A DNA stretch of 64,000 nt from Dyadobacter chenwenxiniae. GTDB taxonomy: Bacteria > Bacteroidota > Bacteroidia > Cytophagales > Spirosomataceae. This document shows, one piece after another, positions 35,788 to 44,361 of this stretch; position 1 is the stretch's first letter, and each line of letters opens with the position of its first letter. The stretch spans positions 5,761,001-5,825,000 of the forward strand of contig NZ_CP094997.1 in NCBI RefSeq assembly GCF_022869785.1, in the 5' to 3' direction. The notes under the pieces are model-generated. The model saw nothing but the letters and a program-made list of their open reading frames with translations, was not told where the DNA came from and did no database searches. The translations under genes were made by a program, and so were the position numbers.

Positions 35788-36582
35788 ATGTTAAAAGTTC
35801 TTAAATTAGTAATTGTCGCAAGCACCCTTTTTGCAAGCCTCGCTTTTGTAATCCAAGACGATCCCGCACCGGCCAAATCCAGCAAAGTTAAAACGGTTGT
35901 CATCGACGCCGGTCATGGGGGGAAAGATCCTGGGACCAGGGGACGTGTTACCAAAGAAAAAGACGTTGCGTTGGCAGTTGCACTCGAACTTGGGCGAAGG
36001 ATCAAAGAAGAAACTCCGGAAGTAAAAGTACTATATACCAGATCAACTGACGTTTTTATTGAGTTAGGGGAACGCTCCGCATTTGCGAATCGCAACAATG
36101 CAGACCTTTTTATCTCCGTTCACTGCAATGCCACACCCAGCTCCCGGTCGGTGAGAGGAACGGAAACATTCGTAATGGGTTTACACAAAACACAAGGAAA
36201 CCTGGACGTTGCGAAGCGGGAAAACTCGGTTATCTTGCAGGAAACGAACTATAAGCAAAAATACAAAGGCTTCGACCCCAATTCGCCGCTCGCGCACATT
36301 ATGCTTGCCAACTACCAAAGCGCGTTTATTTCCAGCAGTCTTCGTCTTGCGGATTTAATTGAAAAGAAATTTCAATCTGTGTCAGATCGGGACAGCCGCG
36401 GCGTGAAACAAGCCGGGTTTCTGGTGCTTTGGAGATGCGCGATGCCAGCCGTTTTGATCGAAACCGGCTTCTTGTCCACTCCTGATGAAGAAGAATACCT
36501 GGGTTCAAAGGATGGACAGGAAGAAGTTGCAGAGTCTATTCACCAGGCATTTATGGCCTACAAAAAAGATATGGACCGTTAA
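35788..36582 (+). CDS. N-acetylmuramoyl-L-alanine amidase
   Basis: A 264-residue zinc amidase of the Amidase_3 family that cuts the MurNAc-Ala bond of murein. A signal peptide ends near SLAFVIQ. The zinc ligands are His in DAGHGGKDPG, Glu in KEKDVAL and His in ISVHCNATPS; the catalytic Glu is in VLIETGFLS. The length and organisation suit AmiC-type amidases without an extra AMIN domain. It is followed by the mlaD-like gene 40 bases on and probably shares its transcript. Confidence 0.92.
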   Translation: MLKVLKLVIVASTLFASLAFVIQDDPAPAKSSKVKTVVIDAGHGGKDPGTRGRVTKEKDVALAVALELGRRIKEETPEVKVLYTRSTDVFIELGERSAFANRNNADLFISVHCNATPSSRSVRGTETFVMGLHKTQGNLDVAKRENSVILQETNYKQKYKGFDPNSPLAHIMLANYQSAFISSSLRLADLIEKKFQSVSDRDSRGVKQAGFLVLWRCAMPAVLIETGFLSTPDEEEYLGSKDGQEEVAESIHQAFMAYKKDMDR

Positions 36583-36622
36583 CAAGGTCATATCTTGCAT
36601 TTCGATTTCAATTAATTAGCTC

Positions 36623-37588
36623 ATGAAAATATCAAGAGAAGCAAAAGTCGGAGTTATGGCGGTCGTCGCTATTGTAATGTTATATTTCGGCTTTCACATT
36701 TTAAAAGGCTCCGACGTTTTTTCCAGAACCCATCAATATTACGTGGTTTACGACAATATCGACGGCTTGACCGCATCCAATCCCGTCTTACTCAATGGAT
36801 TAAATGTAGGTCGGGTGCAGGAAATCAAGTTATTGCAAAGCCGGAAAAATCAGATACTGGTCAGCATTGACATCCAAAAAGGCGTTATCATACCGGGCGG
36901 GACGGCAGCTACCCTGGCGGATGGTGGTTTGCTGGGCGGTAAAGTCATTAATCTGGTAGTCGGGACCGGGCCAGCTTTAAAGGATGGCGACACATTGGTA
37001 TCCCGCAAGGAAGCAGGGATTTCGGCTGTTCTACAGGAGCAAGCGCTGCCGCTTGTCAATCACGCCGATTCACTGATCAAAAACCTGGATGTGGTTGTGA
37101 TGGGGTTCAAAGAAACAGGTTTGATACTGAACCAAGTCCTCAAAAACTATAATCAGACGGGAACAAATTTACAGAGGTTACTGAATGAAAACCGCACTAA
37201 TCTGGTCGCATTAACGTCTAATTTAAACAAGCTTTCCACATCTTTGGTAGAAACAGAAAAAGAGCTGAAACCGCTTCTTGCCAAAACAGGAACCTTGGCA
37301 GACTCTCTGAATGCATTGCGGCTCGGGGAAACGGTTCAGAACGCGAACAGGACCATTGGAGAACTGCATACATTGCTGGCAAGCGTTGAATCGGGAAAAG
37401 GAACCGCGGGGAAGCTCATCAAAGACGAAACGCTTTACAACAACATCGACCGGACAGTTGTGAGCCTCAACAAGCTTTTGACAAATTTGCGGGAGCATCC
37501 GAAACGTTACATTAACATTTCTGTTTTTGGAAAAAAAGATAAAGGACCGTCGGAATCACCGCTTGACACAACCACGGTGATCAAGTAG
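36623..37588 (+). CDS. MlaD/MCE-family phospholipid transport protein
   Basis: A 321-residue protein with one N-terminal membrane helix (about residues 10-27, AVVAIVMLYFGFHILKG) and an MCE domain (about 37-115) showing GLTASNPVLLNGLNVGRV and GGLLGGKVINL. A coiled-coil tail follows. MCE proteins form hexameric rings carrying phospholipids between membranes as part of the Mla system. The ATPase and permease (MlaF/MlaE) are not here. Ends with a hairpin terminator. Confidence 0.88.
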   Translation: MKISREAKVGVMAVVAIVMLYFGFHILKGSDVFSRTHQYYVVYDNIDGLTASNPVLLNGLNVGRVQEIKLLQSRKNQILVSIDIQKGVIIPGGTAATLADGGLLGGKVINLVVGTGPALKDGDTLVSRKEAGISAVLQEQALPLVNHADSLIKNLDVVVMGFKETGLILNQVLKNYNQTGTNLQRLLNENRTNLVALTSNLNKLSTSLVETEKELKPLLAKTGTLADSLNALRLGETVQNANRTIGELHTLLASVESGKGTAGKLIKDETLYNNIDRTVVSLNKLLTNLREHPKRYINISVFGKKDKGPSESPLDTTTVIK

Positions 37589-37622
37589 CTATTGGTTTTT
37601 CCAGCATTATTAAATAAAATTC

Positions 37623-37655
37623 AAGTCGTTTGCTTACGGGTAAACGACTTTTTAT
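37623..37655 (+). terminator. Terminator after mlaD-like gene
   Basis: Arms AAGTCGTTT (37623-37631) and AAACGACTT (37642-37650) around a 10-base loop, followed by TTTATTTTT. The T-tail doubles as the -7 box of the next promoter. Confidence 0.75.
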
Positions 37656-37660
37656 TTTTG
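37629..37660 (+). promoter_or_regulatory. Promoter of acyl-CoA carboxylase gene
   Basis: TTTG (37629-37632), 20 bases, TATTTTTG (37653-37660): a full Bacteroidota-type promoter. Its upstream box overlaps the left arm and its -7 box the tail of the terminator. Confidence 0.6.
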
Positions 37661-37710
37661 AAAATAAACCTGACCTTCCGGCCAGTGACGAATTACATTA
37701 CTTCATCAAT

Positions 37711-39324
37711 ATGACTAATCAAGAAAGTCTTCCCCAACTCATCCAGGTTCTCCAGCAAAAATACGAGCAGGTAAAACTCGGCGGTGGTCACAAAAAAATT
37801 GAAGCACAACATAAAAAAGGCAAGCTCACAGCCAGAGAAAGAATTGATTATCTGATCGACACGGATTCGTATTTCCTTGAGATCGGAGCTTTTACAGCGG
37901 ATGGCATGTACGCCGAAGAAGGCGGATGTCCGTCCGGCGGCGTGGTCGCTGGGATCGGCTATGTTTCAGGAAAACAATGTCTGATCGTCGCTAACGACGC
38001 TACTGTGAAAGCAGGCGCATGGTTTCCGATTGCCGCCAAGAAAAACCTCCGTGCGCAGGAGATTGCCATGGAAAACCGCTTGCCGGTCATTTATCTTGTG
38101 GATAGCGCAGGCGTTTATCTGCCCATGCAGGCTGAGGTTTTTGCGGATAAGGAACATTTCGGACGGATTTTCAGGAACAATGCACAAATGTCTGCCATGG
38201 GAATTGTGCAGATTTCCGCCATTATGGGCAGTTGTGTCGCAGGTGGCGCATATTTGCCCATCATGTCCGACGAAGCATTTATAGTCGAAGGAACCGGCTC
38301 GGTTTATCTAGCCGGACCCTATCTGGTAAAATCGTCCATTGGCGAAGATGTGGATTCGGAGTCACTGGGCGGGGCTTCCATGCATTGCGAGATTTCCGGC
38401 GTGACCGACAACAAGTTTCCGGACGACAAATCCTGTCTGGATGCCATTAAGCGACATATTGATAAAATTGGAAGGCCCGCTTCCGCAGGTTTTGATAAAA
38501 AAACACCCCTCGCACCCAAGCGCATTCCCGAAGAAATTTACACACTATTGCCCACGGACCGACTAAAACCGTACGACATGCGCCATATCCTGGAATGCAT
38601 TGTGGACGACTCTGAGCTGGATGAATACAAGCCCGATTATGGAAAAACATTGATTTGTGCTTATGCGCGCGTGGATGGCTGGGCTGTCGGCATTGTGGCC
38701 AATCAGCGCAAGATGGTCAAATCCGGGAAGGGTGAAATGCAAATGGGTGGTGTGATTTATGGCGAATCGGCCGATAAAGCCGCACGGTTTATTATGAATT
38801 GTAATCAGAAAAAAATTCCTTTGATCTTCTTCCACGACGTGACGGGCTTTATGGTAGGAAGTCGTGCAGAGCAAGGGGGGATCATTAAAGACGGTGCAAA
38901 AATGGTGAATGCCGTTGCCAATTCTGTTGTTCCAAAATTCACTTTTGTTGTAGGCAATTCTTACGGCGCCGGCAATTATGCCATGTGCGGAAAGGCTTAT
39001 GATCCGCGATTGATCTTTGCCTGGCCCACCGCCCAAATGGCTGTTATGAGCGGCGCGACAGCAGCAAAAACGCTGTTGCAAGTACAAACAGCAACATTAA
39101 AAGCAAAAGGCGAGACCATCACGCCCGAAGCTGAAAAAGCATTGCTCGATGAAATCACGGATCGTTATAATCAGGAACTATCACCTTACTACGCTGCGGC
39201 ACGATTATGGGTCGACGGCATCATTGATCCGGTAGAAACACGGAAAATTATTTCTATGGGCATTGCAGCAGCAGACCAGTCTCCGATCGAGAAGCCGTTT
39301 AATGTTGGGGTAATGCAGGTTTGA
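37711..39324 (+). CDS. Acyl-CoA carboxylase beta (carboxyltransferase) subunit
   Basis: A 537-residue biotin-dependent carboxyltransferase for propionyl-, methylcrotonyl- or a related acyl-CoA. Crotonase-fold halves carry KLTARERIDYLIDTDS, EEGGCPSGGVVAGIGYVSGK, IMGSCVAGGAYLPIMSDE, then FFHDVTGFMVGSRAEQGG and GNSYGAGNYAMCGKAYDP. I start at ATG 37711, since the longer frame adds 27 residues without homology. The biotin carboxylase and carrier subunit are not adjacent, so substrate choice (methylcrotonyl-type motifs look closest) is tentative. Confidence 0.9.
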   Translation: MTNQESLPQLIQVLQQKYEQVKLGGGHKKIEAQHKKGKLTARERIDYLIDTDSYFLEIGAFTADGMYAEEGGCPSGGVVAGIGYVSGKQCLIVANDATVKAGAWFPIAAKKNLRAQEIAMENRLPVIYLVDSAGVYLPMQAEVFADKEHFGRIFRNNAQMSAMGIVQISAIMGSCVAGGAYLPIMSDEAFIVEGTGSVYLAGPYLVKSSIGEDVDSESLGGASMHCEISGVTDNKFPDDKSCLDAIKRHIDKIGRPASAGFDKKTPLAPKRIPEEIYTLLPTDRLKPYDMRHILECIVDDSELDEYKPDYGKTLICAYARVDGWAVGIVANQRKMVKSGKGEMQMGGVIYGESADKAARFIMNCNQKKIPLIFFHDVTGFMVGSRAEQGGIIKDGAKMVNAVANSVVPKFTFVVGNSYGAGNYAMCGKAYDPRLIFAWPTAQMAVMSGATAAKTLLQVQTATLKAKGETITPEAEKALLDEITDRYNQELSPYYAAARLWVDGIIDPVETRKIISMGIAAADQSPIEKPFNVGVMQV

Positions 39325-39345
39325 TTTTACTAAACGTTAATAATT

Positions 39346-40224
39346 ATGTCTGAAAAAATAACATTCCTGGGTTTGGGTAACCTCGGAACACCGATTGCAG
39401 AAAGTCTGATTAAAGCAGGTTACGAGTTGACCGTTTGGAATAGAACAGCCTCAAAAGCAGAGCCTTTGGCTAAATTAGGGGCAAAAGTCGTTGAGAATGC
39501 GATAGACGCGATTGAGACTGGCGGAATTGTCATTTCCGTGCTGGCTGATGATTCGGTTGTTGAGGAAGTTTTCAACATGGAACTGGTTGAGAAACTCGGC
39601 AAAGGTGGCATTCATATTTCCATGAGCACCATTTCACCTGAAACCTCCCGCCAACTGAGCCAGATACATGACTGGTATGAAGCCACTTACATTGCCGCAC
39701 CGATTTTTGCGAGGCCGGAAGCAGTCGTTGCAGGGGTAGGAAACATTGCCATATCTGGGAAAGCGGCAGCGAAGGAAATCGCGAAACCAATCTTGCAGGG
39801 TTTTGTGAAAGGCATTTATGATTTTGGGGAAGATCCGGGAGCAGCGAATGTGGTAAAGCTGGCCGGAAACTTCATGATCGCGGCGAGTTTGGAAATGATG
39901 GGAGAAGCTTTTACTATGGCCGAGAAAAACGGGATTTCCCGCCAAAGCATTTACGAAATGCTTACGCAGACATTATTTGCCGCGCCCATATTCCAGAATT
40001 ATGGAAAATTTGTTGCCAATAATGTTTACGAGCCAGTCGCATTCAAACTTGCATTAGGGCTGAAAGACATTAATCTTACCTTACAAACGGCCTCAGACGT
40101 TAATGTTCCTATGCCGATGGCCGATTTGATCCGTAACCGGTTTATTTCAGCATTGGCCAAAAAGCGGGACAATCTGGACTGGAGCGCGCTGGCACAGGGC
40201 GCTTCCGATGACGCCGGAGCATAA
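39346..40224 (+). CDS. NAD(P)-dependent 3-hydroxyisobutyrate/6-phosphogluconate dehydrogenase-like oxidoreductase
   Basis: A 292-residue beta-hydroxyacid dehydrogenase. The N-terminal Rossmann motif is FLGLGNLGTPIAESLIKAG; MSTISPETSRQL is the substrate motif, and KLAGNFMIAASLEMMGE contains the catalytic Lys. Related proteins reduce succinic semialdehyde or glyoxylate, or oxidise 3-hydroxyisobutyrate. It lies 21 bases after the carboxylase gene, so a branched-chain breakdown role is plausible. Its stop is followed at once by the first half of a terminator palindrome now split by an insertion element. Confidence 0.86.
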   Translation: MSEKITFLGLGNLGTPIAESLIKAGYELTVWNRTASKAEPLAKLGAKVVENAIDAIETGGIVISVLADDSVVEEVFNMELVEKLGKGGIHISMSTISPETSRQLSQIHDWYEATYIAAPIFARPEAVVAGVGNIAISGKAAAKEIAKPILQGFVKGIYDFGEDPGAANVVKLAGNFMIAASLEMMGEAFTMAEKNGISRQSIYEMLTQTLFAAPIFQNYGKFVANNVYEPVAFKLALGLKDINLTLQTASDVNVPMPMADLIRNRFISALAKKRDNLDWSALAQGASDDAGA

Positions 40225-40239
40225 AAAAAGGCTGCATAT

Positions 40240-40263
40240 TGGACTGAACCCCAAAAGTTGGAC
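40240..40263 (+). repeat. IS terminal inverted repeat, left
   Basis: TGGACTGAACCCCAAAAGTT then GGAC; matches the right end at 19 of 24 positions as TGnACTGnnCCCnAAAAGTTnGAC. Confidence 0.8.
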
Positions 40264-40273
40264 GAGTTAAGAT

Positions 40274-41116
40274 TTAACGATTAGTGTGATGAGCCCGGTA
40301 TTGAGCCGGGCTCATTCCATTTAAATTAAGCCTGATCCTATCTTTGTTGTAATAGTGAATGTAATCTTTGATGTCTTTTTTGAGCTCATCAATGCTTTGA
40401 TATTTGTTCAGGTAGAACAATTCCGATTTAATTGTTCCAAAAAAGTTTTCAATAATAGCGTTGTCCAGGCAATTGCCTTTTCTGGACATACTTTGGGTAA
40501 TGCCTTTTGATTTGAGCATTTTTTGATATTCACTCATTTGGTATTGCCATCCCTGATCCGAATGTAGCACCAGGCTTTCTGGCTTATTTATCTTTTTAAA
40601 TGCGGTTTTGAGCATTTGTGTGACTTGTTTGAAATTAGCCGATTCAGATAGGCTATAACTGATGATTTCTCCATTAAAGAGATCAATAATAGGAGATAGA
40701 AAAAGTTTTTTGTCTTTCACCCTGAACTCAGAGACATCCGTTGCCCATTTCTGTGATGGCTTTATAGATTTAAAATCCCTGTTGAGGATGTTGGGCGCTA
40801 CCTTGCCTGTCTGACCTTTGTAAGAGCGGTACTTTTTGGCGCGGACCAGCGATTTAAGGTCCATGGCCTTCATCAGCTTTAAGACCGTTTTATGGTTGAT
40901 GTTGCTGCCCATCTTACGGATAGTCATTGTAATGCGACGGTAGCCGAACCTTCCCTTATGCCGATCATAAACTTGCCTGATCTGCCTTCGCGCGTCTTTA
41001 TACTTGCTGTCGGCAGCGCTATTTTTAATATGGTAGTAGAAATTACTTCTGGGTATTTCAAAGAGGTCCAAAAGCAATTCAAGCGGGTATTTCTGCCTTA
41101 ACCCATGGATTGTCAA
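40274..41116 (-). CDS. IS3-family transposase OrfB (catalytic)
   Basis: A 280-residue integrase-core transposase. An N-terminal HTH_21-like region (RRQIRQVYDRHKGRFGYRRI) precedes the DDE domain with WATDVSEF (first Asp), LVLHSDQGWQY (second Asp) and CLDNAIIENFFGTIKSE (Glu). The frame opens with TTG at 41116, overlapping the OrfA stop, one base back in frame. It is therefore probably made as an OrfAB fusion by -1 slippage. It is followed by YNKDRIRLNLNGMSPAQYR, typical of the family. Confidence 0.93.
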   Translation of the reverse strand: MTIHGLRQKYPLELLLDLFEIPRSNFYYHIKNSAADSKYKDARRQIRQVYDRHKGRFGYRRITMTIRKMGSNINHKTVLKLMKAMDLKSLVRAKKYRSYKGQTGKVAPNILNRDFKSIKPSQKWATDVSEFRVKDKKLFLSPIIDLFNGEIISYSLSESANFKQVTQMLKTAFKKINKPESLVLHSDQGWQYQMSEYQKMLKSKGITQSMSRKGNCLDNAIIENFFGTIKSELFYLNKYQSIDELKKDIKDYIHYYNKDRIRLNLNGMSPAQYRAHHTNR

Positions 41117-41631
41117 CGCTTTTTCTTTTGCGCAGCTTCCTTCTCGCGGATTAAGGCATCCAGCTTTTTTAGCAAGTCATTCTCTGCCCTCAGGCGCAGG
41201 TTCTCGTTTTCGAGCTCCTCCAATCGGGTCAATGGACCGTATGTTTTAATGATCTTGGGTTTGTTTTTCATAGACCTGGGCCTGCCACGGGCCGTGATAA
41301 AACCATCTATACCAAACTGCTCATACTGCCTGATCCAGACATGTAAAGTACTCATGCTGGGTATTTTAAATTTGAAGCAGCACTCATTCAAAGATAAGCC
41401 CTGGTTCTGATAAGCATGCACGACTTGTTGCTTAAATTCTTTTGTGTAATTGTGCCCGTATTGCGGCAAAAGGCTTGAACCCCCGCCTTGCTTATAATGT
41501 CCAATCCATTTTTGCACACTGGATTTAGCAATCTTAAAGCGTCTGGATAATTCATTGATACCATCACCGGCTAGATAGGCTTTAACGACCTTTAGCCTGA
41601 AAGCTACACTGTGTTTTCTGTTTTTGCCCAT
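41113..41631 (-). CDS. IS3-family transposase OrfA (DNA-binding)
   Basis: A 172-residue protein with two helix-turn-helix units (KVVKAYLAGDGINELSRRF and FKQQVVHAYQNQGLSLNEC) and a C-terminal leucine-zipper-like coiled coil (LTRLEELENENLRLRAEN) as in IS150-type OrfA. The 3' end reads CAAAAGAAAAAGCG before the TGA, an A-rich stretch where a -1 shift would enter OrfB. It binds the element ends and regulates transposition. Confidence 0.92.
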   Translation of the reverse strand: MGKNRKHSVAFRLKVVKAYLAGDGINELSRRFKIAKSSVQKWIGHYKQGGGSSLLPQYGHNYTKEFKQQVVHAYQNQGLSLNECCFKFKIPSMSTLHVWIRQYEQFGIDGFITARGRPRSMKNKPKIIKTYGPLTRLEELENENLRLRAENDLLKKLDALIREKEAAQKKKR

Positions 41632-41650
41632 AAAAAAGCCCCCAAGAAGT

Positions 41651-41674
41651 GTCTAACTTTTTGGGGGCAGTGCA
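41651..41674 (-). repeat. IS terminal inverted repeat, right
   Basis: On the minus strand TGCACTGCCCCCAAAAAGTT then AGAC, pairing with the left end. Confidence 0.8.
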
Positions 41675-41705
41675 TATGCAGCCTTTTTCATTATTTAGTG
41701 AGCAA

Positions 41706-41996
41706 TTAATTATTCTCACTAAATTCAAGTAACATCTCATCAGTTATATTGTTCTTCTCTTTAAAGTCAGCGACTGTTTCAGTGAACGAGGTTTGAAGAT
41801 CCTCCACATGTTGAAGATTTTTATAAACACCATCGTAGATTTCATTAAGTGTTTTATCCAAACCCTGAACATTTAAATTCATGTTCTCTGTTTCGATCTG
41901 GCCTATCTTTTTAATGACCGCGGTCTCACTATTTTTCAAATCCTCTATTTCACGAAGGACCTTCTCCATGGTCTTATACTTTTCGATCTTGTCCAT
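41706..41996 (-). CDS. Small coiled-coil protein of unknown function
   Basis: A 96-residue, highly charged protein, mostly predicted helix (EKVLREIEDLKNSETAVIK, VYKNLQHVEDLQTSFTETV), with heptad-like spacing of Leu and Ile. No signal peptide, cysteine or known domain. I do not recognise the family. It sits just outside the right end of the insertion element, convergent to the oxidoreductase gene, and is not a passenger since the inverted repeat lies between them. Confidence 0.6.
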   Translation of the reverse strand: MDKIEKYKTMEKVLREIEDLKNSETAVIKKIGQIETENMNLNVQGLDKTLNEIYDGVYKNLQHVEDLQTSFTETVADFKEKNNITDEMLLEFSENN

Positions 41997-42089
41997 AAGT
42001 CTTATTTTAGTTTGGTATAAACACCTAAAATATCATACCAATCAGGCAAGCTTACCGGTAAATTTGACGCAAACATTTCTTTATCCGGC

Positions 42090-44030
42090 ATGATTGAAAG
42101 AAATTTAAATTGGTTATGGTTTGCGGTCCTGCTGATCTCAGGACCGTTTGTAAATGCTCAGCCGGAAGCGAAAATGTCTTCCTGGAAAGGGTTTGAAAAG
42201 GTTGAATTCACTTTTGAAGGCCGGAATGCCTGGTATGTGAAACCGCGAACAGCCATTGCCGGAAACCCCTGGGTGTGGCGCGCGCATTTCCCCACCTGGC
42301 ACACAGAAATGGACAGCATTTTGCTTTCCCGTGGTTTTTACATCGCCTATATCAACACCAATGACATGTTTGGGCATCCAAAAGCCATGCAGGTTTGGGA
42401 TGCTTTTTATGATTATCTGGTAAATCAAAAGCATTTTGCATCCAAAGTGGCGCTGGAAGGCGTAAGTCGTGGTGGATTGTATGTGTATGGCTGGGCCAAG
42501 CGCAATCCCGATAAAGTAAGCTGCATTTACGCCGAAGCGCCCGTTTGCGATCCGAAAAGCTGGCCGGGAGGAAAGGGAAAAGGCCCGGGATCGGAAAAAG
42601 ATTGGGCGGCATGGTTAAAACTCTTCAATGTTACCGAGAATGAAGCAGCGAAATTTACGGACATTCCTTTGAATGATCTCGCCGGGTTAGCATCATTTAA
42701 AGTCCCGATAGTTCATGTTATCGGCCTGAAAGATAAGCATGTTCCGGCTGAAGAAAACAGTGACTTATTGGTAAAAAACTATATGCAGCTGGGCGGGCCC
42801 ATTAGTGTTTATCCCATGAACCGCGGCGATCAGGAAATGGAGGGACATCATTTCCCCATCGAGCATCCCGAATATTTTGCCAATTTCATCGAGCAGCATA
42901 GCGTTCCTGTGCAAAAGGTCTTGTCTCATAAGCCTTACATTCAGATTAATAAGGGCTTGGGCAATGCTTTTGATAAATTCAAAAAAGAGAAAAAAGGCAC
43001 GGTCGCATTCCTGGGCGGATCTATCACACACAACCCAGGCTGGCGCGATAAAACGGCGCAATATCTGGAAGAACATTTTCCTGAAACCGACTTTACCTTC
43101 ATTGCAGCGGGCATTCCGTCGCTGGGGAGCACGCCGCACGCATTCCGTTTCGAGCGCGACGTGCTGGCCAAGGGCACGCCCGATTTGCTCTTCCTGGAAG
43201 CAGCTGTAAATGATCGGGGAAATGGATTCACCGAAAAAGCGCAGATCAGAGGCTTGGAAGGGATTTTAAGACATTTGTATGCTGCTAACCCCAGTGCCAA
43301 TGTTATATTAATGGCATTTGCAGAGCCAGCCAAGAATGCGGATTACGAAAAAGGAAAAGTGCCCACAGAAGTTGCGGTCCACGAGCGGGTTGCGAAACAT
43401 TACGGAACGGCGTACATTAACCTTGCCAAAGAAGTCTACGACCGGATTACAGCAGGTGAGTTTTCCTGGAAATATGATTTTAAAGACCTGCATCCATCGC
43501 CCTATGGGCAGGAGGTGTATTTTCAAACAATTAAAGAGCTAATCAAAACGGACAGCAGCGCCGCTAAAAATGCGATAAAACTGCCCGCGCCAATGGACAA
43601 GTTTTCCTACGAAAAAGGAAGCTATCACGAAGTCGCAGAGGCCAAAAATATGAAAGGATTCACACTTAGCCCGGACTGGAAGCCAGCGGACAAGGTGCCA
43701 ACGAGGCCAGGTTTTGTCAATGTGCCAATGCTGGTTGGCGAACAAGCAAACGCAGTATTAGACTTCGAGTTTAAAGGCCGAGGTGTAGGCATAGCCATTA
43801 TCTCCGGCCCCGATGCAGGAAAAATCACCTACACCATCGACGGCAAAAAGCCCCAAACCCTGGACTTCTTTACCCCATGGAGCAACCAGTTGCACTTACC
43901 CTGGTATCTAATGCTGGGCGACGAACTTTCCCCGGGCAAGCACAAACTCCGCTTAACCATTGCTGGCGACAAGAATGAAAAAAGCATTGGTAACGCTTGT
44001 AGGATTGTTTATTTTTTAGTGAATGAATGA
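42090..44030 (+). CDS. Secreted alpha/beta-hydrolase plus SGNH-hydrolase double esterase
   Basis: A 646-residue exported enzyme, signal peptide ending near FVNAQ. The first domain (about residues 30-290) is an alpha/beta hydrolase with nucleophile Ser126 in EGVSRGGLYV and a late GHHFPIEHP. The second (about 300-490) is an SGNH/GDSL hydrolase with Ser311 in FLGGSITHNPGW, AAVNDRG, and Asp466/His468 in KDLHPSPYG. A beta-sandwich C-terminus (about 515-646) may bind carbohydrate. Two esterase domains in one chain suggest removal of acyl groups from plant polysaccharides; no glycoside hydrolase is adjacent. Confidence 0.85.
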   Translation: MIERNLNWLWFAVLLISGPFVNAQPEAKMSSWKGFEKVEFTFEGRNAWYVKPRTAIAGNPWVWRAHFPTWHTEMDSILLSRGFYIAYINTNDMFGHPKAMQVWDAFYDYLVNQKHFASKVALEGVSRGGLYVYGWAKRNPDKVSCIYAEAPVCDPKSWPGGKGKGPGSEKDWAAWLKLFNVTENEAAKFTDIPLNDLAGLASFKVPIVHVIGLKDKHVPAEENSDLLVKNYMQLGGPISVYPMNRGDQEMEGHHFPIEHPEYFANFIEQHSVPVQKVLSHKPYIQINKGLGNAFDKFKKEKKGTVAFLGGSITHNPGWRDKTAQYLEEHFPETDFTFIAAGIPSLGSTPHAFRFERDVLAKGTPDLLFLEAAVNDRGNGFTEKAQIRGLEGILRHLYAANPSANVILMAFAEPAKNADYEKGKVPTEVAVHERVAKHYGTAYINLAKEVYDRITAGEFSWKYDFKDLHPSPYGQEVYFQTIKELIKTDSSAAKNAIKLPAPMDKFSYEKGSYHEVAEAKNMKGFTLSPDWKPADKVPTRPGFVNVPMLVGEQANAVLDFEFKGRGVGIAIISGPDAGKITYTIDGKKPQTLDFFTPWSNQLHLPWYLMLGDELSPGKHKLRLTIAGDKNEKSIGNACRIVYFLVNE

Positions 44031-44097
44031 TTCTATAAATTTGGTCAGGCGTTAAGTCGCTTATTTTTTCAATTTTCACACACTTAACTACGAACTG

Positions 44098-44361
44098 ATG
44101 CCCGAAATTTCTCGTTTTTTTGGAATAGTGATTTACATGTATTTCAAAGATCATTTTCCACCTCATTTTCATGCCGAGTACGGCGATCAGGAAGCGCAAT
44201 TCTCTATTGAAACCGGTAACATTATTGTCGGTGATTTACCCAGGAAGCAAATAAGGCTCATTCAGGCGTGGGTGGAGCTTTATAGAGATGATTTGACGAT
44301 CAATTATCAGGAGTCGCAAAAGGACAATGGGCAGTTTAGAAAAATCAAACCTTTACAATAA
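44098..44361 (+). CDS. DUF4160 protein
   Basis: An 87-residue protein with the DUF4160 signature IYMYFKDHFPPHFHAEYG at residues 13-30 and LPRKQIRLIQAWVELYRD later. The family is often the first of two small genes with DUF2442, and some pairs are annotated as toxin-antitoxin-like. Its stop overlaps the start of the DUF2442 gene by one base, so the pair is coupled. The function is not established. Confidence 0.88.
   Translation: MPEISRFFGIVIYMYFKDHFPPHFHAEYGDQEAQFSIETGNIIVGDLPRKQIRLIQAWVELYRDDLTINYQESQKDNGQFRKIKPLQ

Larger units (their letters stand above)
40240..41674 (-). mobile_element. Complete IS3-family (IS150-like) insertion sequence
   Basis: A 1435-base element with terminal inverted repeats beginning TG, two overlapping transposase frames on the minus strand, and a 3-base target duplication TAT (40237-40239 and 41675-41677). 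The two open frames are intact with a full DDE triad, so the element looks recent and probably active. It lies at the centre of a terminator hairpin between two convergent genes and disrupts no coding sequence. Confidence 0.9.
40223..41688. terminator. Terminator palindrome split by insertion element
   Basis: The left half AAAAAAAGGCTGCATAT (40223-40239) and the right half TATGCAGCCTTTTT (41675-41688) rejoin, minus one TAT, into a 26-base perfect palindrome of AAAAAGGCTGCA type with GGCTGCATATGCAGCC at its core. It would have terminated the oxidoreductase gene and the convergent coiled-coil gene. The element broke it at its exact centre. Confidence 0.8.

Noticed and set aside
41706..41996. 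Passenger gene of the insertion element
   Set aside because: The right inverted repeat and target duplication lie between the element and this gene, so it is chromosomal.
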